From contig JBGTDX010000173.1 of assembly GCA_041748075.1 (NCBI GenBank), forward strand, positions 1 through 17,729: a DNA stretch of 17,729 nucleotides, given 5' to 3'. How positions within the stretch are numbered: the first letter of the stretch is position 1; the number at the start of each line of letters is the position of its first letter. This document shows positions 8,401 to 15,900 of this stretch, in pieces. The stretch comes from JBGSYJ01 sp041748075 (GTDB taxonomy: Bacteria; Acidobacteriota; Thermoanaerobaculia; Gp7-AA8). Below the pieces are notes generated by a model. It was not told where the DNA came from, ran no database searches, and was given only the letters and a program-made list of their open reading frames with translations. The translations under genes and the position numbers were made by a program.

Positions 8401-11264
8401 ACGACTACCTGCATCTGATGGATATTCTCCGGCAGGAAGAGTGGTACCCGACGCATATCGTCCATCTTCTCGCCCTCGATCTTCTCGAGGGGTCCGAATC
8501 TGCTCTGGACTCGGCGGCCGGAACCTCGGTGTTCGACAGCATCTTTCATCTCGCACAGGCGGCTGGGAGCGAAGACTGCGGACAGCTCCACTTTACAGTC
8601 GTCACCCGCCAGTCCTTTCAGGTCGCAGGCGAGCGGATCGTGTCGGCTCTTCCTGCACTTGCGGCAGGACTCACAGGGGTTCTTCAGAGCGAGTTCACCG
8701 ACTGGCGGTGCAGGCTCGTCGACATCGAACGAGAGTCCGAAGCCGACACAGCACTTCGCGTGATCTCCGAGATGACAGACTCCGTGGCGGCTCCGCATGG
8801 GATCGCCCTTCGCGGAAAGCACCGGTTCAGCCGGAATGTCATGAGGCAGCCCACGGGCGGGAATCGGGAGGCCGGCCCTGGCATTCGTCGTGACGGTGTC
8901 TACCTGATCACGGGAGGCACGGGTGGACTCGGTCTCATCGCCGCGGAGACGCTGGCGGAGCATGGGCCGATGACGCTGGTCCTGTTGTCGAGACGCCCGC
9001 TTCCCGACCGCACGTACTGGCCTCAACTCGTCGCGCAGCCGGGTCCTGAGTCGGTGATTTTGGGAAAAATTCAGGAGCTCGAAGCCCGCGGTGTGCGCGT
9101 GGTTCTTGAAGCGGGAGACGTGACCGACGAATCGCGGATGCGGGAGATCGCAGCCCGCATACAGCATCTGGGACCGTTGAACGGCATCATTCACACGGCA
9201 GGCGTCATGGACGACGCGCTGCTGCTCGGGAAAGACATCGATCGCGCGGCCGCCGTCATCGCTCCGAAGCTGCAGGGAACGATGATTCTCGACAAAGTCT
9301 TCAAGGCCGAGTCGCTCGACTTCATGATTCTCTACTCCTCCACCAGTGCGCTGCTGGCGCTTCCCGGCCAGAGCGACTACGCTGCGGCGAACTCCTTTCT
9401 CGACAGCTTCGCCCAGGCTCGAAGGGACGAGGGTGCGAACGTGATCTCGATCAACTGGCCCGCATGGCGCGGGGCGGGGATGGCGGCCACACTCGCCATC
9501 GGCGCGCTTCAGCGAAGGCTTCCAGCTGGCCGGCCCGTCGCGCACCCTATGCTCGATCGATGCGTCGAAGAAAGTCCGGAGCGTTCGGCGTGGGCGACGC
9601 TGTTCAGTCTGAACGATCACTGGACGATCTCTGAACACCGGATCAAGGACGGTCCCGCCCTGATTCCGGGCTCGGGATTCCTCGAGCTTGCCCGGGCAGC
9701 GTACGCCGACCTGGTGCGCAGCGAAGGTCCCGTGAAGATCAGCCGCGCCGATTTCGCGCTTCCCTTCATCGTCGAGGACGGCGAGCAAAAGATGCTCGGC
9801 GTGACTCTCGAGAGGCGTAACGGTCACTACGAATTCTCGCTGACGAGCGACCTCGGAGACCCAATCGAGCACGCGCGCGGGACGATCGGATCGGCTGAAG
9901 CCGTGGGCGGGAGGCTCGATCTGAGCGACATCCGGAAACGCTGCAACCTGCGCGTTCAGTCGTTCGACAATCCGGAGCACCATCCATTCATGACTTTCGG
10001 TAACCGGTGGCACTCCCTGCGCCAGGTCATGATCGGCGAGCGCGAAGCGTTGATAGAGCTTGAGCTTCCAGCTGAGTACTCACCGGAGCTCAACGACTAT
10101 CGCCTCCATCCCGCACTTCTGGACATGGCATCAGCCGGGGCGCAGGCAATCATTGACGGCTACATGCCTTTCGACGAGTTTTATGTGCCGGTCGGCTACG
10201 GAGAGCTCGTGTTCAACGGAACGTTTCCGCGACGTCTTTTCAGTCACGTCCGATTCCGTCCCGAGGAGGCGGGAGCGCACAGCCATGAGATCGCGTCGCT
10301 CGATGTCGATGCCTGCGATGAGAACGGTGAGATATTTCTCCGCATCCGTGACTTCACCATGCGGCGACTCCCGGGCGCAGCATCGCTGAGCCGCGCCTTC
10401 GGGTCGAGCACCGATACTGAGAACGCATTACTGGCGAGAGCCCTTCAGCTGGGAATTGATCCCGCCGAAGGAAGCGCCGCGCTGCTTCACATACTCGCGC
10501 AACCCTCGATGGCGGGAAACATCGTATCGACGGTGCCGTTCGATCTGCTGCGGCGGGAGCTTCAGCAGATGAGCGCGCCTCCCTCCGTTGAAACCCCGCC
10601 GAGTCATGACGCAGATGCTGATCCCGCAATTCAGGCTGTCGAGGAGATCATGGCGCAATGCCCCTCGGTCGCTCAAGCTGTCGTGCGGTCGTTCATGGAT
10701 GAATCAGGAGATCGTCGCCTCGTCGCATGGTTCGTTCCGGATCACGCACATTACGTGACCATGGGCGAGGTCCGCCGTCACGCGCGCGAGCACCTCTCAA
10801 CCGGAGACGTCCCTCAGCAGTTCGTCGAGCTCGATGAGCTCCCGCGCGCCGCCGATGGAAGTCTCGATCGCACTCAGCTGCTCGACCCGCTGGCACCGCG
10901 CGACACGCACGTGCCTCCACGTACGACCACCGAGAAAGCGGTAGCGCGCATCTGGAAGGAGGCTCTCGGCGTCGAGCGTGTCGGCCTGAGCGACAACTTC
11001 TTCGACCTGGGGGGGCACTCGCTCCTCGCTACCAGAGTCATCCTGCAGATCTACAAGAAGATGAAAGTACGGCTCGACCACGCGACCATGGTGCTTAACA
11101 CGCTCGAGCAGACGGCCCGGGAACTCGACTCACGAACCGGCAACATCCCGGACCCGGATGTCGTGCCCTTCCCCGCCGGTCAACCGGAGGAATCGCAGCC
11201 GAAAGTCTCGCGCGGAATCCTCAGGTCGCTGTTCGGCGGCGGCCAGTCGGGAAAGCCGAATTGA
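5448..11264 (+). CDS. Type I polyketide synthase module, KS-AT-KR-DH-(A C-terminal remnant)-carrier
   Basis: 1938-residue modular PKS. KS is at about 17-445 with Cys190 (QTACSTS), His326 (EAHGTGT) and His367 (NIGHLD). AT is at about 540-830 with Ser638 in GHSMGE; its specificity site reads VAAH (734-737), neither classical HAFH nor YASH, and malonyl-CoA is my guess. A KR structural half (about 915-1130) and catalytic KR (about 1150-1345) follow, with TGGTGGLG, MDD at the B-type position, and Tyr1311/Asn1315. A DH-like double hotdog (about 1365-1645) has His1397 and Asp1559. Residues 1725-1815 resemble the C-terminal subdomain of an adenylation domain, with the A10 lysine replaced by Ser1805. 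The carrier has Ser1858 in LGGHSL, which is PCP-like. There is no ER, methyltransferase or thioesterase. The ATG at 5448 has only a weak upstream AGAAG; Met17 is an alternative start. It is the first gene of a three-gene operon and overlaps the next by 4 nt. Confidence 0.96.
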   Translation: MATDPQNQYTNEAAPSMDIAIVGMACRFPGADNPGEYWELLRGGRESLTRLSEESLRAAGVPDSLFSNSDYVRAGMHLQKMEQFDPGFFGFSPLDGKILDPQHRHFLECTWEALEDAGYDPFRFEGAIGVFAGSGQSAYLPYNLLTNPELVADVGLFLLRHTGNDKDFLATRASYCFDLKGPSINVQTACSTSLVAVHLAAQSLTNGECDMALAGGVTIELPHHQGYMFRESEILSRDGHCRPFDASSGGTVFGSGAGVVVLKRLDDALADRDNIHAVIKASAVNNDGAGKVSYLAPSVDGQAASIHEALLVGGIDPESVTFIEAHGTGTQLGDPIEVAALTQAYATGKADSEPYCALGSVKANIGHLDTAAGVASLIKVILALKHRQLPATLHYEAPNPAIDFGSSPFYVSSRLAEWDAPAPRRAGVSSLGVGGTNAHVIVEEAPRRLPSPAGRDLQLLVLSARSEPSLLRARSRLSEHLDDNAGLELADAAWTLAEGRRPFRKRGFLIARDAAAAASILDGHDRDRFIEATAPETTKKLCFMFAGGGTQYPGMGRDLYESEPVYRAAVDDCLSLLREFVDFDLRPLLYPAADAEASAALELERPSRTLPALFITQFAQSRLWESWGIAPDALIGHSMGENTAACIAGVFSRRDALGLVALRGRLFETVGAGSMLTVELSADALAPFLGSELSLAAINAPGLSVASGPREAVARLEHRLTEDEVAFRRIRIDVAAHSSMLENILAPFGDYLRSIRLGKPRIPFISNLTGDWIRDSEATDPDYWVRHLRNTVRFADGAGKILAAGEYAMLEIGPGHTLSSLTGLNDQKQAGQVIVSSLGTAEDPTSGLAHMLNALGRVWQAGVDVDWTRFYEGQNRKRVSLPTYAFDHIRCWIEPGTASREADERARSSQPEDWMYQPVWERLPSLLTGDLSAAKVLIVAGAHVLADELMRRLADGGAATRLVRGGDRLDLSRNGDYRIRWSAGDDYLHLMDILRQEEWYPTHIVHLLALDLLEGSESALDSAAGTSVFDSIFHLAQAAGSEDCGQLHFTVVTRQSFQVAGERIVSALPALAAGLTGVLQSEFTDWRCRLVDIERESEADTALRVISEMTDSVAAPHGIALRGKHRFSRNVMRQPTGGNREAGPGIRRDGVYLITGGTGGLGLIAAETLAEHGPMTLVLLSRRPLPDRTYWPQLVAQPGPESVILGKIQELEARGVRVVLEAGDVTDESRMREIAARIQHLGPLNGIIHTAGVMDDALLLGKDIDRAAAVIAPKLQGTMILDKVFKAESLDFMILYSSTSALLALPGQSDYAAANSFLDSFAQARRDEGANVISINWPAWRGAGMAATLAIGALQRRLPAGRPVAHPMLDRCVEESPERSAWATLFSLNDHWTISEHRIKDGPALIPGSGFLELARAAYADLVRSEGPVKISRADFALPFIVEDGEQKMLGVTLERRNGHYEFSLTSDLGDPIEHARGTIGSAEAVGGRLDLSDIRKRCNLRVQSFDNPEHHPFMTFGNRWHSLRQVMIGEREALIELELPAEYSPELNDYRLHPALLDMASAGAQAIIDGYMPFDEFYVPVGYGELVFNGTFPRRLFSHVRFRPEEAGAHSHEIASLDVDACDENGEIFLRIRDFTMRRLPGAASLSRAFGSSTDTENALLARALQLGIDPAEGSAALLHILAQPSMAGNIVSTVPFDLLRRELQQMSAPPSVETPPSHDADADPAIQAVEEIMAQCPSVAQAVVRSFMDESGDRRLVAWFVPDHAHYVTMGEVRRHAREHLSTGDVPQQFVELDELPRAADGSLDRTQLLDPLAPRDTHVPPRTTTEKAVARIWKEALGVERVGLSDNFFDLGGHSLLATRVILQIYKKMKVRLDHATMVLNTLEQTARELDSRTGNIPDPDVVPFPAGQPEESQPKVSRGILRSLFGGGQSGKPN

Positions 11265-12046
11265 TTCCGCGCTACTTCGGAAGGACCGACTCTCCGCTCT
11301 ACGGCGTGTACCATCCGCCCGCGACCACTCCCCGTACCTCAGGCGTCCTGCTCTGTTACCCATTCGGCCAGGAGTACATGCGCGCGCACCGTGCGTATCG
11401 CCAGCTTGCTTTACTTCTGAGCAAAGCGGGGCATCACGTGCTCCGCTTCGATTACGCCGGCACCGGAGACTCGAGCGGCGAGCTCGAAGATATGGATGTG
11501 AACCGCTGGATCCAAGACATCGATGAAGCAGTCAAGGAGCTCCGCGACACGGCGGGGAGCGGGACTGTGACCCTGGTTGGGCTTCGCCTCGGGGGACTAG
11601 TCGCAGCCGCCGCGGCTCACAATCAAATCGAGGTCGACAGGTTGGTCCTCTGGGATCCTGTAATTTCCGGAAGAAAGTATGAGAGCGAGCTGCTATCGGA
11701 GATTGAAGCGGAGTCGGCCTTCGCGGAGGCACTTCATTCAGGAAATCGCCTCACAGAGGACGGGATCCTGCATTACAACGGATTCTCAATGACTCGGAGG
11801 TTTCGCGATACCCTCGCGGCCCTGGAGTTGCTGGGGCTCCGGCAGGAGCGCGTCTCGCGAGTTTTCCACGTGGTATCCCACCAGACCGACCAGTTCACGG
11901 AATTGAGGAACGCCTGGCAGGCCCATCCCGGCTATCGCTATCAACATACACCGGCACCCCACGACTGGAACTACGTCGACAACTTTGGTGGAATCCTGCT
12001 GCCACAACCGGTGATTCAAGCGATCGTTCAGTGGATGGATCACTAG
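11261..12046 (+). CDS. Alpha/beta-hydrolase resembling exosortase A-associated hydrolase 2
   Basis: 261-residue alpha/beta-hydrolase fold protein with no signal peptide or membrane segment. It has an oxyanion-side strand VLLCYPFGQEY (29-39), the RFDYAGTGDSSG loop (62-73), and the nucleophile elbow GLRLGG (107-112) with Arg109 where Ser is expected. LVLWDPVISG (128-137) follows, and a possible histidine sits in APHDWNY near the C-terminus. This pattern matches my memory of the XrtA/PEP-CTERM hydrolase 2 family, whose members share GLRLG. Catalysis by a Ser triad is therefore unlikely; hydrolysis, acyl transfer or a structural role are all open. The start is TTG, overlapping the PKS stop as TTGA (11261-11264), so translation is probably coupled. 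The position right after a PKS lacking a thioesterase makes product release or editing plausible but unproven. Confidence 0.85.
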   Translation: MIPRYFGRTDSPLYGVYHPPATTPRTSGVLLCYPFGQEYMRAHRAYRQLALLLSKAGHHVLRFDYAGTGDSSGELEDMDVNRWIQDIDEAVKELRDTAGSGTVTLVGLRLGGLVAAAAAHNQIEVDRLVLWDPVISGRKYESELLSEIEAESAFAEALHSGNRLTEDGILHYNGFSMTRRFRDTLAALELLGLRQERVSRVFHVVSHQTDQFTELRNAWQAHPGYRYQHTPAPHDWNYVDNFGGILLPQPVIQAIVQWMDH

Positions 12047-12055
12047 CGAGATGAG

Positions 12056-12913
12056 ATGAAAGAACGCGCACTCAAAATCGGCAAGCCGACTCCGTTGGTC
12101 GGCGTGGCCACCGAGCCGGCGCAATTTGACGCCGAGCGCCCTGCAGTGGTGATTCTGAATTCGGGCGTCATGCACCACGTAGGCGCCTGCAGGCTCTCCG
12201 TGAAGATAGCGCGAGCCGTCGCCGAGCGCGGTCTTCTCGCGGTGCGATTCGACTATTCAGGAATTGGAGACAGCGAGCCACGTCGAAGCGCGAGATCGTT
12301 CGAAGACGTCTCAATCGGTGAGTGCGGCGAAGTGATGGACTACGTCGAGAAGACCTGGGGAGCGAGAAGCTTCATACTCTATGGGCTCTGTTCCGGGGCG
12401 GATGCTGCGTACCATGCCGCACTTGCGGATGACCGTGTGCTGGGCTTTGCCCAGATCGATGCCTTCTGCTACAGGAACTGGCGTTTCTATGTAAAGCGTT
12501 ACCGTCTGCTCTTCAGCCCATCCCGTCTGAAGATGTCTTTGACGTATCGATGGAGAAACTTTCGCCGACGAGCATGGCAGGCCTTCGGTGGGCTCGCCGA
12601 CGACGAAGCGCAGCACTTCGAGATTGCTACGTACACGCGGATCTTCCCCCCGCGTGAAGAAGTTGCAGCCGGCCTCTCCAGGCTGATTGCCCGGGGAGTG
12701 CGGAACTACGTCATCTTTACCGGAGGTGAACCGCACTACAACCATGAGGGCCAATACCGGAATAGCTTCCGGTCCCTCGAATTCGGTGACCTTCTCCGGG
12801 AAGAATACTTCCCGAAAGCGAATCACATCATTACCCAGCGCGAGTACCAGGGGAAGATCGTGGAACGTATCGCTGACTGGACCGCAGAAACGGGCATTTC
12901 GCAGTTCAGCTAA
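12056..12913 (+). CDS. Alpha/beta-hydrolase resembling exosortase A-associated hydrolase 1, Cys nucleophile
   Basis: 285-residue cytosolic alpha/beta-hydrolase. It has the RFDYSGIGDSE loop (64-74) and a nucleophile elbow YGLCSGAD (109-116), which places Cys112 at the nucleophile position. A candidate catalytic His257 lies in the segment ANHIITQ. A basic, aromatic stretch (about 139-172) probably forms the lid. The GLC elbow and gene order match the hydrolase 1 partner of exosortase A loci as I recall it. It starts at ATG 9 nt after the preceding stop, with only a weak purine-rich GAGATGAG upstream, so it is the last gene of the PKS operon. It could act as a discrete thioesterase or acyltransferase on the carrier-bound product; this is inferred from context. 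Confidence 0.85.
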   Translation: MKERALKIGKPTPLVGVATEPAQFDAERPAVVILNSGVMHHVGACRLSVKIARAVAERGLLAVRFDYSGIGDSEPRRSARSFEDVSIGECGEVMDYVEKTWGARSFILYGLCSGADAAYHAALADDRVLGFAQIDAFCYRNWRFYVKRYRLLFSPSRLKMSLTYRWRNFRRRAWQAFGGLADDEAQHFEIATYTRIFPPREEVAAGLSRLIARGVRNYVIFTGGEPHYNHEGQYRNSFRSLEFGDLLREEYFPKANHIITQREYQGKIVERIADWTAETGISQFS

Positions 12914-12914
12914 T

Positions 12915-15900
12915 TCACCGCTGCCGTCGGCGCTGGATCGCGGCTCGCCGCGCCGCCGCCCGGTCGCGGCTCCGATCCATGGCGGGCTTCTCTTCAGCTT
13001 CCTCATTCAGAAAACGCGCGAGAGACTCGACGGTCGTGAACCGGAAGAGATCCGTCATCTGTACCGGCCGTTCGAACCTCTCCCTGAGCTCCTTGAGAAC
13101 CTGAATGATGAGCAGCGAGTGTCCGCCGATGTCGAAAAAATTCGCGCGGACATCGACGCTGGGCAAGCCGAGAGCTCTCTGCCAGATCTCCGTGATTGCG
13201 GCTTCCGTTTCGCTTCTGGGTGCCACCGGTTTGCCTGGAGAGACATGAGTCCTCGCGGGCGGAGGGAGGGCTCGTCGGTCGATTTTCCCATTCGGGGTTA
13301 ACGGAAGTTCACGGATCGACACCCACGCCGAAGGAATCATGAACGAGGGTAGGCGGCCAACGAGCCATGTCCGCAACTCGGGGATGTCAGGTTCATGGCC
13401 GTGCTCCGGAACCACGTAAGCGACCAGACGCTGGTCTCCGGGCGAATCCTCGCGCAGCACTACGACGGCTTCGCTCAATTCGTCGCGATCGAGAAGTCTC
13501 GATTCGATCTCTCCCAACTCCACTCGATGCCCACGGAGTTTGACCTGATGGTCCGCACGCCCGAGAAACTCGATCCGTCCGTCTGGAAGGTATCGGGCGA
13601 GATCGCCAGTGCGATACATCCGCAGATTTGCACCGGTGAAGGGATCGTCCACGAATCGTTCAGCGGTCAGCTCCGCGCGTCCGAGGTATCCCCGAACGAC
13701 GCCCGCGCCCCCGATCACGAGCTCTCCGACGACACCCGGCGGAAGGGGCCTCTGACTGTCGTCGAGGATGTAGATGCTTTCTCCATTGAGGGGGCGACCG
13801 ACAGTAATGAGCGACGCCCTATCGTCCTTCCCAATCTCCGCAGTCGACGACCAGATGGTAGTCTCGGTCGGACCGTACATGTTCGTCAGACGGCCGGAGA
13901 CGAGTCCGCCGAGCGATTCTGCGAGATCCGGAGGCAGAGCCTCGCCTCCAACCATCATCTGCCGCAGCGAAGCGAGCCCGCGCGCTGCCGTCGTGTCCGA
14001 AGCCAGCATTCGCGCCATCGACGGAGTGCATTGAAGGTGCGTCACATCGTGACGAACCATCATCGCCGGAATCGTGTAGTTCTCAGTCGCTCCTGCGTCG
14101 ATGGATGCCTGCGAAACATCCTTTAGCTTCGCTAGCCACGGCAGATGGTCGAGTACGATCTGCGGCTCGATTCCGAAGTCGATCAGACAGGCGATCTCAT
14201 CGGCCCCCACCTCCCGTACCTTTTCGATCATCGGTCCACACGATTCAGGCGTACCGAACAAACCGCTCGTCCGAAAGTACCTCTGGAAGGCGAATTCCAT
14301 CAGAGCGTCCATGTCTTCGGAAGAGATGTCGGCGAAGAACTGATCGAGGGTCCGTCCCTGTTCGTCTGAGAGCTTCTTGAAAGCGGGAAATTGCCAGGCC
14401 GCAGCCTTGACGAGAAACACCGCGCTCTCGAGATACTTCTTCATCGGTTCGCGGACGATCGCCTCGACCTCGTCCGCGGAGGGGCCGACGAATGTGTGCA
14501 GCATCAGAGTCACCACGCCGCGTCCCGAATGTCCCGCGTCTGCACGGGCCTTCCGGTAGGCAGCGATCTTCTCCGCCACCTCCTCGACGCTCTGCCCGAG
14601 GAGATGCGTCAGGAGATTGGTGCCGGCCTGTCCTGCTTCGATGAACGTGGCGATGTTCCCCGCGCTGGTGACCCAGAGTGGAAGCTCTTTCTGAATCGGT
14701 CGTGGAAGAGTCCGGACGTCGACCAGTCCCTGAGGCCCGGGAAACGAGACTGTTTCGCCGCGCCAGAGCCGTCGCACTGTCTCCGCTGATTCGAACATCA
14801 CCCTCCGGGCGTCTGCGAAATTCTCCGGTTTGATCGCGAAGTCCGGCGCCGCCCATCCTGCAGCGATCGAGATCCCCACACGGCCGTTCGACAGGTTGTC
14901 GACCACCGACCACTCCTCGGCGATTCTGATCGGACTATGCAGCGGCACGACACAGCTTCCCGCGCGTAACGCTACGCGCCTGGTGATCGTCGCGAGCGCC
15001 GCACAGGTGACAGAAGGATTTGGGAACAGTCCGCCAAACGACTCGAAGTGCCGTTCAGGATTCCAGACGGCGTTGAAGCCGTTGGCGTCAGCGAATCTTG
15101 CCCCCTCGATCAGAAGCCGGTACTTATCGGGCTCGAGAGCCGTTTCTTCGCTTGCGACGTTCCAGTAGAAGAGGCCGAACTCGAGACCTTGCGAAGCGGT
15201 CGGGCGAGGTTGCTCTGCGCGCTGCAGGCCTGAATCGTCATGCAGGACGACGGTAAATCCTCGCGCGAGCGTCCAGAAGAGCTCCAGTACCGAGATGTCG
15301 AACGAGATACTCGTGACGGCGAGCCAGACACCCGGCTCGGTGTCAATCCGTTCGTCGATGCTTTCGAAGAAGCGGACGACGTTTCCATGTTCGACCATGA
15401 CCCCTTTGGGCATCCCGGTCGATCCCGAGGTGTAAATGACGTAGGCAAGGTCGGCGGCCGAAGCGGTCACGTCCGGGTTCACGGGGGAGAACTCTCCCAG
15501 CCTCAGCGATACGTCTCCCAGAATGATCGCAGGCGCGGCGTTGACCAGTGCGGCATGTTTCCGCTCAGTCACCACGCACCTCAGCCCCGCATCGGCCATC
15601 ATGAAGTCGAGACGCTCCTGGGGATACTCAGGGTCGAGCGGGACGTATGCTGCCCCGCATTTGAGGATGGCCAGTAGCGTGATCAGCATTTCTGGTGAGC
15701 GGGAAACGAGCACGCCGACCAGGTCACCGCGTTCTACACCCTCGGATCGCATGAGATGGGCGAGACGGTTTGAAGCCTCGTTGAGCTCTCTGTAGGTTAA
15801 GGCCTTCTCCCGAAAGACGCACGCGAGCCTCGCGGGCGTACGGGAGGCCTGCATCTCGAAGAGTCCATGCACCGTGCCGGCGGCCGCGTGAGGATCTTCG

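Noticed and set aside
8220..10013. Minus-strand 597-residue frame opposite the PKS
   Set aside because: A long antisense frame is expected opposite G+C-rich coding DNA; it has no recognisable domain, while the plus strand carries clear KR and DH motifs.
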